Shown here one piece after another: positions 1 to 8,547 of a DNA stretch of 64,000 nt. The position numbers were made by a program, and so were the translations under genes. Each line of letters opens with the position of its first letter. Position 1 is the first letter of the stretch. Under the pieces are notes generated by a model, which saw only the letters and a list, made by a program, of their open reading frames with translations, was not told the DNA's origin and made no database searches. The stretch spans positions 1,034,491 to 1,098,490 of the forward strand of contig NZ_JACTAH010000002.1 of the NCBI RefSeq assembly GCF_014489115.1. The letters run 5' to 3'. Source of the DNA: Thauera sedimentorum. Its GTDB lineage: Bacteria; Pseudomonadota; Gammaproteobacteria; Burkholderiales; Rhodocyclaceae.

Positions 1-35
1 TGGGCCTGGAAGTCCTGAACCGCGGACAGGCCTGA
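1..35 (+). CDS. rpoZ: RNA polymerase omega subunit, C-terminal end (partial)
   Basis: Only the last ten codons are in the window. They read GLEVLNRGQA followed by TGA at 33-35. This resembles the C-terminus of betaproteobacterial omega, which assists assembly of the RNA polymerase core. The position directly before spoT, with a 28-base gap, is the usual rpoZ-spoT order in proteobacteria and supports the call. With so little sequence, the identification rests mainly on this context. Confidence 0.65.
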   Translation, partial: GLEVLNRGQA

Positions 36-63
36 CCCCCTGCGGGGGGAAGGAGTTCCAGCC

Positions 64-2268
64 ATGGACGCATCTGCCGCCCCGGCCCCGGAGCCCTTCC
101 GCCCGCCAACTTCCAGCGTGCTGTCGCTGGATTTCGAGCGGCTCAAGAGCAAGCTCGCCACCTATCTCAAGCCGGAAGACGTCGGCCGCATCGAGGCTGC
201 CTACCATTTTTCGGCGAATGCCCACGAAGGGCAGTTCCGCATCAGCGGCGATCCCTACATCTCGCACCCGGTCGCGGTGGCCTCCATCGTCGCGGACTGG
301 AACCTCGACAGCCAGGCGCTGATCGCCGCGCTCCTCCATGACGTCATGGAGGACACCCACATCTCCAAGGCGGAGATCGCCGACCGCTTCGGCAAGACCG
401 CCGCGGAGCTGGTCGACGGGCTGTCCAAGCTCGACAAGATCGAGTTCCGCTCCCACGAGGAAGCGCAGGCCGAGAACTTCCGCAAGATGCTGCTGGCCAT
501 GGCCAGCGATCTGCGGGTGATCCTGGTCAAGCTCGCCGACCGCCTGCACAACATGCGCACGCTGGACTTCGTGCGCCCCGCCAAGCGCCGCCGCATCGCC
601 AACGAGACGCTGGAAATCTACGCCCCGATCGCCAACCGCCTGGGGCTCAACAATCTCTACCGCGAGTTGCAGGAGCTGTCCTTCGAGCACAAGTTCCCCT
701 TGCGCTACCGCGTGCTGTCGCGCGCGATCAAGGCGGCGCGCGGCAACCGCCGCGAGGTGGTCGGCAAGGTGCTCGCCGCCATCGAGGAACGCCTGCCTCA
801 GTGGGGCATTTCGGCCGAGGTGCAGGGGCGCGAGAAGCATCTGTTCTCGATCTACCGCAAGATGGTCGAGAAGCACCTGTCCTTCTCGCAGGTGCTGGAC
901 ATCTACGGTTTCCGCGTGATCGTGCGCGACATCCCCGGCTGCTACCTGGCGCTCGGGGCGCTGCATTCGATGTACAAGCCGGTGCCGGGCAAGTTCAAGG
1001 ACTACATCGCCATCCCCAAGGCCAACGGCTACCAGTCGCTGCACACCACGCTGATCGGCCCCTTCGGGACCCCGGTGGAGGTGCAGATCCGTACCCGCGA
1101 GATGCACCACATCGCGGAGGCCGGAGTGGCCTCGCACTGGATGTACAAGGAAGACGAGAAGACGCTCACCGAGCTGCAGCAGAAGACCCACTCCTGGCTG
1201 CAGTCGCTGCTCGAACTGCAGCACACCTCGGGCGAGGCCACCGAGTTCCTGGAACACGTCAAGATCGACCTCTTCCCGGGCGAGGTGTACGTGTTCTCGC
1301 CCAAGGGCACGATCTTCTCCATGCCCAAGGGCTCCACGCCGGTGGACTTCGCCTACGCGGTGCATACCGACATCGGCAACCGTTGTGTCGCCTGCCGCAT
1401 CAACGGCGACCTGATGCCGCTGCGCACCGAACTGCGCAATGGCGACCAGGTGGAGATCATCTCCGCCGCGCACGCCAGCCCCAACCCGGCCTGGCTGTCC
1501 TATGTACGCACCGGCAAGGCGCGCGCGCAGATCCGCCACTTCATGAAGAACGCCCAGCAGGAGGAGTCCGTGGCGCTGGGCGAACGCCTGCTCAACCAGG
1601 CGCTGCGTCCGCACGGCCTCACGCTGGGGCAGATCTCCACCTTCGCCTGGGACCGTTTCCTGCGCGACCGCGGAGTGCGCAGCAAGAAGGAGGTGTTCTC
1701 CGACATCGGCCTGGGCAAGCGCCTGCCGGTCATCGTCGCGCGCCGCGTGGCGCAGGCGCAGGACCTCGAGTCCGGCCGCCCGGACGTGATCAAGCCCAAG
1801 CCCGCGGGCGCCATCCTGATCCGCGGCTCGGAAGGCATCGCGGTGCAGCTTGCGCGCTGCTGCCAGCCGATTCCGGGCGACCCCATCATCGGCACCATCC
1901 GCAAGGGGCAGGGGCTGGAAGTCCATCTGCACGACTGCCCCAGCGTGGCCAAGCTGCGCGGCGATCGCGGGCGCTGGGTGGATGTGGAGTGGGAAACCGG
2001 TGACGACGACCGCCTGTTCGACGTCACCATCCGGGTGCTCACCAAGAACTCGCGCGGCGTGCTGGCGCGGGTGGCGAGCGCCATCTCGGAAGCCGACTGC
2101 AACATCCAGAACCTCACCATGGACAACGAGCAGGGGGCCTACACCGCGCTCAACCTGACCCTGCAGGTGCGCGACCGCATGCATCTGGCCCAGGTCATGC
2201 GTGCGGTGCGCCGGGTGCCGGAAGTGGTGCGCATCGGCCGCGTGCGCGGCGACGGCCGGGCGAGTTGA
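64..2268 (+). CDS. spoT: Bifunctional (p)ppGpp synthetase/hydrolase SpoT
   Basis: This 734-residue protein makes and degrades the stringent-response alarmone (p)ppGpp in the cytoplasm. The N-terminal HD hydrolase domain is intact, with YISHPVAV near residue 65 and LLHDVMEDT near 91-98. The synthetase domain follows, with KFKDYIAIPKANGYQSLH near residue 310. A TGS domain (FPGEVYVFSPKG) lies near 402 and a C-terminal ACT domain (TIRVLTKNSRGVLARVASAI) spans roughly 650-734. Length and domain order match full-length Rel/SpoT proteins. The ATG has a strong GGAAGGAG ribosome binding site and lies just after rpoZ, probably in the same operon. The conserved HD motif argues that hydrolase activity is kept. 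Confidence 0.97.
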   Translation: MDASAAPAPEPFRPPTSSVLSLDFERLKSKLATYLKPEDVGRIEAAYHFSANAHEGQFRISGDPYISHPVAVASIVADWNLDSQALIAALLHDVMEDTHISKAEIADRFGKTAAELVDGLSKLDKIEFRSHEEAQAENFRKMLLAMASDLRVILVKLADRLHNMRTLDFVRPAKRRRIANETLEIYAPIANRLGLNNLYRELQELSFEHKFPLRYRVLSRAIKAARGNRREVVGKVLAAIEERLPQWGISAEVQGREKHLFSIYRKMVEKHLSFSQVLDIYGFRVIVRDIPGCYLALGALHSMYKPVPGKFKDYIAIPKANGYQSLHTTLIGPFGTPVEVQIRTREMHHIAEAGVASHWMYKEDEKTLTELQQKTHSWLQSLLELQHTSGEATEFLEHVKIDLFPGEVYVFSPKGTIFSMPKGSTPVDFAYAVHTDIGNRCVACRINGDLMPLRTELRNGDQVEIISAAHASPNPAWLSYVRTGKARAQIRHFMKNAQQEESVALGERLLNQALRPHGLTLGQISTFAWDRFLRDRGVRSKKEVFSDIGLGKRLPVIVARRVAQAQDLESGRPDVIKPKPAGAILIRGSEGIAVQLARCCQPIPGDPIIGTIRKGQGLEVHLHDCPSVAKLRGDRGRWVDVEWETGDDDRLFDVTIRVLTKNSRGVLARVASAISEADCNIQNLTMDNEQGAYTALNLTLQVRDRMHLAQVMRAVRRVPEVVRIGRVRGDGRAS

Positions 2269-2378
2269 GCGTGCGCCGGTTCGGCCCCGTCCTCCTTGCG
2301 GGGGCGCATTCACCCGCGGTGTCGCGGCTTTCACGTTAGAATCCCGCCCGGAATACCGAGAAGATCAGGAACGAGGCC

Positions 2379-2567
2379 ATGGCAATCTACGAATCGGAAC
2401 ACACCAAGTTCATGCGCGAGTGGCTCGAGAAGCACCCGCAGGAGCTTGAAGAGCAGAAGAAGGGGCGCGCCCTGTGGTGGGACAAGCCGCAGGACCTGGA
2501 CAGCACCGCGCGCAACGCCCAGTCGCGGGTGCCGGTGAAGCCCTACTACTACGACGCCAACCACTGA
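2379..2567 (+). CDS. Small DUF3460 family protein
   Basis: A 62-residue soluble, charged protein beginning MAIYESEHTKFMREWLEKHP, with a central acidic/basic stretch and the C-terminus VKPYYYDANH. It resembles DUF3460, a short family I know only from betaproteobacteria and whose function is unknown. No signal peptide or membrane segment is visible. It has a plausible ribosome binding site (GGAACGAGG) and stands between spoT and a UbiE-like methyltransferase. The family assignment is from recalled sequence resemblance. Confidence 0.8.
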   Translation: MAIYESEHTKFMREWLEKHPQELEEQKKGRALWWDKPQDLDSTARNAQSRVPVKPYYYDANH

Positions 2568-2609
2568 CCTTCCCGGCAGGCGCCATGCGTGCCGCCTGCC
2601 GCAGACCTG

Positions 2610-3380
2610 ATGCCCGCTACCGATACCTCCCGCAGCGTCAGCCCGCTGCAGGCCGACCCGCAGCTCGACAGCTATTTCTCCACCGAAACCGAACGTCGCG
2701 AGAAGACCCGCGAGATGTTCGACAGTGCCGCCTTCGCCTACGACCGCGCTGAAGGGATCACCGCGCTGGGCACCGGCGCCTGGTACCGGCGCTACGCCCT
2801 GTCGCGCGCAGGGCTGGGCGAAGGCATGCGGGTGCTGGACGTTGCCGCCGGCACCGGCCTGGTGGCGCGCGAGGCCTGCCGGCTGATCGGCCCCGCAGGG
2901 CGGCTCACCGCCCTCGACCCCTCGCCCGGGATGCTGGCCGAACTGCGCAAGAAGCTCGACGTCGAGACCCTGGAGGCCTACGCCGAGTCGATTCCGCTGG
3001 CCGACGACCAGGTCGATTTCCTCTCCATGGGCTACGCCTTGCGCCACGTCGCGGATCTGGACGTGGTGTTCGCCGAATACCTGCGCGTGCTCAAGCCCGG
3101 CGGGCGCGCCTGCGTGATGGAGATCACCCGCCCGCAAAGCGCGGTCGGCCGCATGCTGATGCGGCTGTACATCCGCGGCGTGGTGCCGCTGCTGGCCCGT
3201 CTGGTACGCAGCGGGCCCGAGGTCGGCCGGCTGTGGGAATACTACTGGGACACCATCCAGGCCAGCGTAGGCCCGGACGAGGTGATGGACGCGATGCGCC
3301 GTGCCGGCTTTGCCGAGGTGCGCTGCCACGTCACCCTGGGAGTGTTCCGCGAGTACCTCGGGCGCAAGCCCGCAGCCTGA
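2610..3380 (+). CDS. Class I SAM-dependent methyltransferase, UbiE-like
   Basis: A methyltransferase of about 256 residues. Motif I is VLDVAAGTGLVAREA, followed by an acidic motif II (LTALDPSPGML) and the later motifs LSMGYALRHVADLD and YLRVLKPGGRACVMEI. These are typical of the UbiE/COQ5-like branch, which C-methylates quinone precursors, but the substrate cannot be read from sequence. The start is uncertain: ATG at 2610 is used here, and an in-frame GTG at 2589 would add seven residues; neither has a strong ribosome binding site. The downstream nuclease gene starts 17 bases after its stop. True UbiE is usually near ubiB/ubiJ, absent here, so this is probably a paralogue. Confidence 0.8.
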   Translation: MPATDTSRSVSPLQADPQLDSYFSTETERREKTREMFDSAAFAYDRAEGITALGTGAWYRRYALSRAGLGEGMRVLDVAAGTGLVAREACRLIGPAGRLTALDPSPGMLAELRKKLDVETLEAYAESIPLADDQVDFLSMGYALRHVADLDVVFAEYLRVLKPGGRACVMEITRPQSAVGRMLMRLYIRGVVPLLARLVRSGPEVGRLWEYYWDTIQASVGPDEVMDAMRRAGFAEVRCHVTLGVFREYLGRKPAA

Positions 3381-3397
3381 GCGCGCCCGAGCGCGGC

Positions 3398-4819
3398 ATG
3401 TCGCTGCCCGAACGACTGGCCATCGTCGACGTCGAGACCACCGGCGCCAACCCGGTGCGCGACCGCGTCACCGAGATCGCCATCCTGCGCGTCGAACACG
3501 GCCGGGTGGTGGAGCGATGGGAGAGCCTGGTCAATCCGGGCATGCCCATTCCGCGCATGATCCAGGAGCTGATCGGCATCACCGACGCCATGGTGGCCGG
3601 CGCACCCGCCTTCGCCGAGCTCGCCGCCACGGTGCGCGAGCTGCTCGACGGCTGCGTGTTCGTGGCCCACAACGCACGCTTCGACTACGGCTTCATCCGC
3701 AACGAGTTTGCCCGCGCCGGTGGCGACTTCGACGCCCCGGTGCTGTGCACGGTGAAGCTCTCGCGCGCGCTCCATCCCGAACATCACCGCCACGGGCTGG
3801 ATGCGTTGATCGCCCGCCACGGCCTGCAATGCGATGCCCGCCACCGGGCGATGGGCGACACCGAGGCCTTGTGGCAGTTCGCCCGGCTGGTGAGCGAGAG
3901 CTTCCCCCCCGAGCGCCTGGCCGCCGCCGCGGCGCGTGCGATGAAGGCGCCCGCGCGTCCGCCCGGCCTGCCCGAGGGCGCGATCGAGGGCCTGCCCGAG
4001 ACCCCGGGGGTATATCTGCTGTACGGCGAAGCCGAGCGCCTGCTGTTCGTCGGCAAGGGTGCATCGCTGCGCGCCCGGGTGATGGATCACCTGTCCGCGG
4101 CCGGACGCCAGGGCAAGGATGCGGCGCTGGCGCGCGCGGTGCGACGGGTGGAATGGATCGAGACCGCCGGCGAACTCGGCGCGGCCCTGCTGGAGGCCCG
4201 CCTGGTGCGCGAGCAGCGTCCGCTACACAACCGCCAGCAACGCAGCGCCGACGAGGCCTTCGCCCTGCGCCTGACGCCTGGCCGCAAGCGCGGCGCGGTG
4301 GTGCAGCGCGTGCGCATCGCCGCTACCGATCCGGCGGACTGGGAGGGCTTGTACGGCTGCTTCCGCGAACGCAAGGAGGCCGAGAGCCTGCTGCGCGAGT
4401 TCGCCCTGCTGTATCGCCTGTGTCCCCGGCGCCTGGGGCTGGAGCCGGCGGGCGCGGGGGCCTGCCAGGCCTGTCAGGCCAAGCGTTGCGCGGGCGTCTG
4501 CGCCGGGCGCGAGAGTCCGGAGGAGCACGATGCGCGTCTGGCCGGCGCGCTCGCCGCGGTGCGTCTGAAACCCTGGCCCTGGGCGGGGCCGGTGGTGGTG
4601 AGCGAGCACTGCGCGCACAGCGGGCGCAGCACCAGCCACCTGCTGGACCGCTGGTGCCTGCTGGGCTCGGCGGACACGCCGGCCGAGCTGGATGCCCTGC
4701 TGGACGAGCGCCGGGTGCCCGCCTTCGATGCCGATCTCAGCCGCATCCTGCAGCGCTGGTTCGCCGATCCGGCGCGCATGGCCGCCGCACGGGCGCTGGG
4801 CGGCTCAACAGAACCGTAG
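3398..4819 (+). CDS. DEDDh 3'-5' exonuclease fused to a GIY-YIG (UvrC/Cho-like) nuclease domain
   Basis: A 473-residue two-domain nuclease. The first 165 residues or so form a DnaQ-epsilon-like exonuclease: AIVDVETTG (Exo I), VFVAHNARFDYGFI (Exo II) and a C-terminal H...D pair in HRAMGDTEAL (Exo III). A second domain starts near residue 198 with GVYLLYGEAERLLFVGKG, a GIY-YIG fold as in UvrC and Cho. A cysteine cluster (CQACQAKRCAGVC) follows. This combination is known in proteobacteria as an exonuclease/Cho-like fusion, probably acting in DNA repair. The ATG at 3398 gives a clean exonuclease N-terminus. The TAG stop lies inside a copy of the dispersed 23-bp repeat. Confidence 0.88.
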   Translation: MSLPERLAIVDVETTGANPVRDRVTEIAILRVEHGRVVERWESLVNPGMPIPRMIQELIGITDAMVAGAPAFAELAATVRELLDGCVFVAHNARFDYGFIRNEFARAGGDFDAPVLCTVKLSRALHPEHHRHGLDALIARHGLQCDARHRAMGDTEALWQFARLVSESFPPERLAAAAARAMKAPARPPGLPEGAIEGLPETPGVYLLYGEAERLLFVGKGASLRARVMDHLSAAGRQGKDAALARAVRRVEWIETAGELGAALLEARLVREQRPLHNRQQRSADEAFALRLTPGRKRGAVVQRVRIAATDPADWEGLYGCFRERKEAESLLREFALLYRLCPRRLGLEPAGAGACQACQAKRCAGVCAGRESPEEHDARLAGALAAVRLKPWPWAGPVVVSEHCAHSGRSTSHLLDRWCLLGSADTPAELDALLDERRVPAFDADLSRILQRWFADPARMAAARALGGSTEP

Positions 4820-4887
4820 GAGCGGCCTTGGCAGCGATGCAGCGGTCGTTTCCTTGCTGGCCGCATCGCGGCCAAGGCCGCTCCTGC
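4816..4887. repeat. Dispersed 23-bp repeat, inverted pair (locus 1)
   Basis: Two arms, 4816-4838 (GTAGGAGCGG...CAGCGAT, one base off the family consensus) and 4865-4887 (its reverse complement, ending CTCCTGC), flank a 26-base loop. The pair lies between the convergent nuclease and Crp/Fnr genes and could fold as a bidirectional terminator-like hairpin. The left arm contains the TAG stop of the upstream gene. Confidence 0.9.
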
Positions 4888-4923
4888 TTTCGATTATTCG
4901 GCTTGTGGGCGCCGGGAGCCGTC

Positions 4924-5616
4924 CTAGCCCGCCGCGCAACTGCGCAGCATGCCGACGTCGGTCAGGGTGAGACCGCGCCGTCCGCGCGGACGGATCATGC
5001 CGTCGCGGGTCAGGCGACCCAGCGCGCGCGACAGGGTCTCGGGCGTGAGGTTGAGTTGCGCGGCGATGGTCTGCTTGTCGGAATCCAGGCGGATGTCGCA
5101 ATGCTTCGCCTCGCGCGGGGCGAGCTGCGCAAGGTAGTGCGCCACGCGCTGGGTGCTGGTGCGCTGCACGCACAGCTGCAGGTTCTCGATCAGGGCGTAC
5201 ATGCGCTCGGACAGCCTGCCGAGCAGGGCCCCGTTGAGGGCGGCGCTGGCGGTCATGGCGCGGCGTAGCGAGGCCGACGGGATCAGCAGCAGCAGGGTGT
5301 CGCGGGTGGCCTGGGTGGTGACCGGCTGGGCGCGGCCGAGCAGCGCGGCCTCTTCGCCGAAGGTTTCGCCGGCGCCGGCGAGCTGTATGATTTTCTCCGA
5401 GCCGGCCGGGGACAGCAGGAAACGCTTCACCTCGCCCTCGACGACCACGTAGAGTCCTTCCGCCGGGCGGCCACTGTGGCTGACGATCTCCTGCCGGTAG
5501 AAATGGAAGGCCCGGGCGCCGGCCGCGAGCAGTTCGCGTTCGTCGTCGGCGAGCCTGTCGAAGGGGGCGATCCGCGCAAGCGCTTCGACGATGGACAGAC
5601 AGGATTCGCGGGTCAT
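4924..5616 (-). CDS. Crp/Fnr-family transcriptional regulator, DNR-like
   Basis: A 230-residue regulator with an N-terminal cyclic-nucleotide-type sensor domain (GLYVVVEGEVKRFLLSPAGSE, then GETFGEEAALLG), a long dimerisation helix and a C-terminal winged helix-turn-helix (KQTIAAQLNLTPETLSRALGRL). It lacks the N-terminal cysteine cluster that binds the 4Fe-4S centre in FNR; only Cys6 is present near the N-terminus. It therefore looks more like the DNR/NNR type that responds to nitric oxide or low oxygen, which is inference. It is divergent from narX and has a strong ribosome binding site (GGAGGAG). It is a candidate to bind the palindrome upstream of napF. Confidence 0.85.
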   Translation of the reverse strand: MTRESCLSIVEALARIAPFDRLADDERELLAAGARAFHFYRQEIVSHSGRPAEGLYVVVEGEVKRFLLSPAGSEKIIQLAGAGETFGEEAALLGRAQPVTTQATRDTLLLLIPSASLRRAMTASAALNGALLGRLSERMYALIENLQLCVQRTSTQRVAHYLAQLAPREAKHCDIRLDSDKQTIAAQLNLTPETLSRALGRLTRDGMIRPRGRRGLTLTDVGMLRSCAAG

Positions 5617-5718
5617 CGGATACTCCTCCGCAGTGTTGTCCGCAGTGACACAATCCGGAGTCTAGTCGGCATGCAGGGGGCGTTGAAGGACGGGAATGGC
5701 CGACCGATCTTGTCGGGA

Positions 5719-5734
5719 TACCCCCTTCGAGGTA
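5719..5734. promoter_or_regulatory. NarL-type 7-2-7 site
   Basis: TACCCCC-TT-CGAGGTA is two inverted heptamers with a 2-bp spacer. It matches the NarL/NarP consensus TACYYMT-N2-AKRRGTA at all but one base in each half. It lies between the divergent Crp/Fnr-type gene and narX, about 172 bases before narX. The adjacent NarL would be the obvious ligand. Binding is predicted, not shown. Confidence 0.5.
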
Positions 5735-5813
5735 TCTGCGGCGCGCTCTAAGTCATTGATTATTAGGTGCGGGATTCCGGGTTGAAACGGATTGCACGGC
5801 TGTCGGGGCCGTA

Positions 5814-5826
5814 AGGGGATACCCCT
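5814..5826. promoter_or_regulatory. Palindrome containing a perfect NarL heptamer
   Basis: AGGGG-ATA-CCCCT is a perfect 5-bp inverted repeat. Bases 5820-5826 (TACCCCT) match the NarL heptamer consensus exactly. It lies about 80 bases before the narX start and could be a second NarL contact or a promoter-proximal operator. Confidence 0.35.
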
Positions 5827-5906
5827 ATTCACCAGCCCCGCCGGTGCCGCCGCATCCTGTTCGCCTGGTGGATGGCGCGAGGCCATCCGATACTTGGAGA
5901 TGACTG

Positions 5907-7829
5907 ATGTACCGATTACGGGACGCCCTCGCCAAGCGCTCGATCCTGCTGCTGGTCGGCCTAGCGATGCTGGCGGTCACGCTGATCAGCGTGGCGGGCA
6001 TGAGTGCCTCGGTGGTCGTTGCCGAAACGGTCCAGGGCAGCGGCAGTGCGATCAACGTGGCCGGCAGCCTGCGACGGCTCACCCACCGGATCGCCAGCCT
6101 GGTGGTCGCCGATGCCCTGCAGGAGCGCTACGCGCAGGATCGGGTGGTCGCCGCGATCGAGCATTTCGAGGCCAATCTCCAGCACCCCTCGCTGATGCGG
6201 GTGATGGAGCGTGAGCCGGGCAGCGTGTTCGCGGCCACCTACCGCGGCGTGGACGCGGCCTGGCGGCTGCGCCTGAAGCCGCTGTTCATCGAGGCCGACG
6301 GTGGCGGTCCGCCGCCGCCTTCCGCCGAGTATTACGAGAAGATGCTGGTCGAGGTGGACGACTTCGTCGAGCAGCTCAACACCCTGGTGGCGGTGCTGGA
6401 ACACGACACCGAAGCCAGCATCCGCCAGTTGCGCAGCACCCTGGCGGTGGCGATCGCGCTCACCGTGCTGGTGGTGGCCGGCGCGCTGTACCTGCTGAAC
6501 CGCTCGCTCCATCGTCCGCTGGCCGACCTGCTCACCAGCTCGACGCGCTTCGCCCGCGGCGACTTCAGCGCCCGGGTGCAGCGCACCGGTCGCGACGAGC
6601 TCGGGCGGGCGGGGGCCACCTTCAACCAGATGGCCGAAGAGATCTCCAAGCTCTACCGCGACCTGGAACGCCGGGTGCAGGCCAAGACCGCCGAACTGCA
6701 GCGCACCAACCGTTCGCTGGAGCTGCTCTACCACGCCATCTCGCGCCTCTATCACGCGCCGGCGGCGCCCGAAACCTACGAGGCGACCCTGCGCGACATC
6801 GAGCAGATCCTCGGGCTGGACGGCAGCTTCGCCTGCCTGCAGCCCAAGCACGGCGGCCCGGCGGTGGTGCTGGCGAGCAGCATCGGCCCGTGCCGCGAGC
6901 GGGGCGGCGACGAATCCGCGGCGGATTGTGCGGCCTGCTCCGGCGCGACTGCGCCGTGGACCTATCACCGCGAGGACGGCCACGACATCCTGATGGTGCC
7001 GCTGCGCGATGCCGAGCGCAGCTACGGCATGCTGCGCCTGGCCCTGCCGGCAGGCCAGCGCCTGCAGGACTGGCAGCGCCAGCTGCTCGAAGCGCTCTCG
7101 CGCCACATCGGCATGGCGCTCGGCATGGCCCGGCGTACCGAGCAGGAGCGCCTGCTGGCGCTGCAGGAGGAACGCTCGATCATCGCCCGCGAACTGCACG
7201 ATTCACTCGCCCAGTCGCTGTCCTACATGAAGATCCAGGTCAGCCTGCTGCAGCCGGTGCTGGCCGATCCGGCGCGGTCGGCCGAGGCCGGCGTGATCCT
7301 GGCCGACCTGCGCGACGGCATCACCTCGGCCTACCGGCAGCTGCGCGAGCTGCTGGGTTCCTTCCGGCTGAAGATGGAGGGCGACTTCCGCACCCTGCTG
7401 GCGAACACCGTCGAAGAGTATGCCGCGCGGGGCGATCTGCCGATCGGGCTGGACGCGGACCTGGGCGGCTGCCACCTCACGCCGAACCAGGAGATCCACG
7501 TGCTGCACATCGTCCGCGAAGCGCTGTCGAACATGCTCCGGCATGCGCGCGCGCAGCGCGGCTGGGTGCGCATTGCCTGCATCGAGGGGCGGGAACTGAG
7601 CGTCGACGTGGAGGACGACGGCGTCGGCCTGCATGATGCGGCCGAGGATGGACACCATCACTACGGCCTGACCATCATGCGCGAGCGCGCCCTCGGCCTG
7701 CAGGGGCAGATCGCCGTTCATCCCCGCGCCGGCGGCGGCACCCGCGTGGCGCTGCGCTTTCCGGTTGCCGCCGCAGCCTTTCTTGAACCCGAAGCCGCCG
7801 ACGGCGGCCCGCCCACGAGCACCGCATGA
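5907..7829 (+). CDS. narX: Nitrate/nitrite sensor histidine kinase NarX
   Basis: A 640-residue inner-membrane sensor kinase. It has an N-terminal membrane helix (about residues 12-35), a periplasmic domain that begins with the nitrate-binding P-box-like segment INVAGSLRRLTHRI, a second membrane helix near 175-198, a HAMP linker and a cytoplasmic GAF-like region. That region has a cysteine group (a lone Cys, then CAAC), as in NarX-type sensors. The HisKA_3 H-box is ERSIIARELHDSLAQSLSY and the ATPase domain includes EALSNMLRHARA and DVEDDGVGL. Its end overlaps the narL start by four bases, so the two are co-translated. Together they should sense nitrate and control the nap genes downstream. Confidence 0.93.
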   Translation: MYRLRDALAKRSILLLVGLAMLAVTLISVAGMSASVVVAETVQGSGSAINVAGSLRRLTHRIASLVVADALQERYAQDRVVAAIEHFEANLQHPSLMRVMEREPGSVFAATYRGVDAAWRLRLKPLFIEADGGGPPPPSAEYYEKMLVEVDDFVEQLNTLVAVLEHDTEASIRQLRSTLAVAIALTVLVVAGALYLLNRSLHRPLADLLTSSTRFARGDFSARVQRTGRDELGRAGATFNQMAEEISKLYRDLERRVQAKTAELQRTNRSLELLYHAISRLYHAPAAPETYEATLRDIEQILGLDGSFACLQPKHGGPAVVLASSIGPCRERGGDESAADCAACSGATAPWTYHREDGHDILMVPLRDAERSYGMLRLALPAGQRLQDWQRQLLEALSRHIGMALGMARRTEQERLLALQEERSIIARELHDSLAQSLSYMKIQVSLLQPVLADPARSAEAGVILADLRDGITSAYRQLRELLGSFRLKMEGDFRTLLANTVEEYAARGDLPIGLDADLGGCHLTPNQEIHVLHIVREALSNMLRHARAQRGWVRIACIEGRELSVDVEDDGVGLHDAAEDGHHHYGLTIMRERALGLQGQIAVHPRAGGGTRVALRFPVAAAAFLEPEAADGGPPTSTA

Positions 7830-8479
7830 CCGAGACCGTCCAGCGCGTCGTCATCGTCGACGACCACCCCCTGTTCCGCAAGGGCCTGGCCCAGTTGCTG
7901 CACACCCTGCCCGAGTTCCGCCTGATCGGCGAGGCCACCTGTGGCGAAGAGGGGCTGGCGCTCGCCTGCGAGCTGCACCCCGACCTGCTGCTGCTCGACC
8001 TCAACATGAAGGATCTCTCCGGGCTGCAGGTCTTGCGCGGGGTGCGCGAGGCGAAGCTCGACACCCGCGTGGTGATGATCACCGTCTCCGACCATGGCGA
8101 CGACCTGGTCGCCGCGCTGCGCGGCGGTGCCGATGGCTACCTGCTGAAGGACATGGAGCCCGAGGAGATGCTCGAGGCGGTGCGCAACGCCGCCGCCGGG
8201 CGGGTGGTGGTAAGCGACAAGCTGACCCATCTGCTGGCCGCCGCGCTGCGCGCCGAGCGCCGTCCGGACACCGTTGCCGAGGCCGGCCTCACCGAGCAGG
8301 AGCGGCGCATCCTCGAGCTCATCGCCGGCGGCCTGTCGAACAAGCTGATCGGCCGCGAGCTGGACATCGCGGAAGGGACGGTCAAGGTGCACGTCAAGCA
8401 CATCCTGCGCAAGCTCGGCCTGCGCTCGCGGGTGGAAGCCGCGGTGTGGGCGGTGGAACGCCAGCGCGCCGGCGATTGA
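7826..8479 (+). CDS. narL: Nitrate response regulator NarL
   Basis: A 217-residue NarL/FixJ-family regulator. The receiver has the acidic pocket VDDH (residues 11-14), the phospho-acceptor Asp58 (LLLLDLNMKD) and a later conserved Lys (YLLKDME). The C-terminal LuxR-type helix-turn-helix reads LTEQERRILELIAGGLSNKLIG. The receiver motifs are complete, so it should be phosphorylated by NarX. It overlaps narX and precedes the nap operon. Candidate binding heptamers lie upstream of narX, suggesting autoregulation. Confidence 0.94.
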   Translation: MTETVQRVVIVDDHPLFRKGLAQLLHTLPEFRLIGEATCGEEGLALACELHPDLLLLDLNMKDLSGLQVLRGVREAKLDTRVVMITVSDHGDDLVAALRGGADGYLLKDMEPEEMLEAVRNAAAGRVVVSDKLTHLLAAALRAERRPDTVAEAGLTEQERRILELIAGGLSNKLIGRELDIAEGTVKVHVKHILRKLGLRSRVEAAVWAVERQRAGD

Positions 8480-8512
8480 GCCTCCCTCCGGGCCACCGCC
8501 TGAGGCCCGTCG

Positions 8513-8547
8513 GCAGTCAAGTTGCGACTCGTTCGCAACTTGACTGC
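8513..8547. terminator. Perfect 15-bp stem-loop after narL
   Basis: The arms 8513-8527 (GCAGTCAAGTTGCGA) and 8533-8547 are exact reverse complements around a 5-base loop. It lies 34 bases after narL. There is no T-run after it, so it is not a textbook intrinsic terminator. It may still end or attenuate narL transcription, or act at the DNA level. Confidence 0.4.

Noticed and set aside
2283..2310. Intrinsic terminator after spoT
   Set aside because: A short GC-rich stem is possible but mismatched and not followed by a T-run.
5751..5765. FNR box around the TTGAT before narX
   Set aside because: Only one half-site is present; the second half (AGGTG) does not match.
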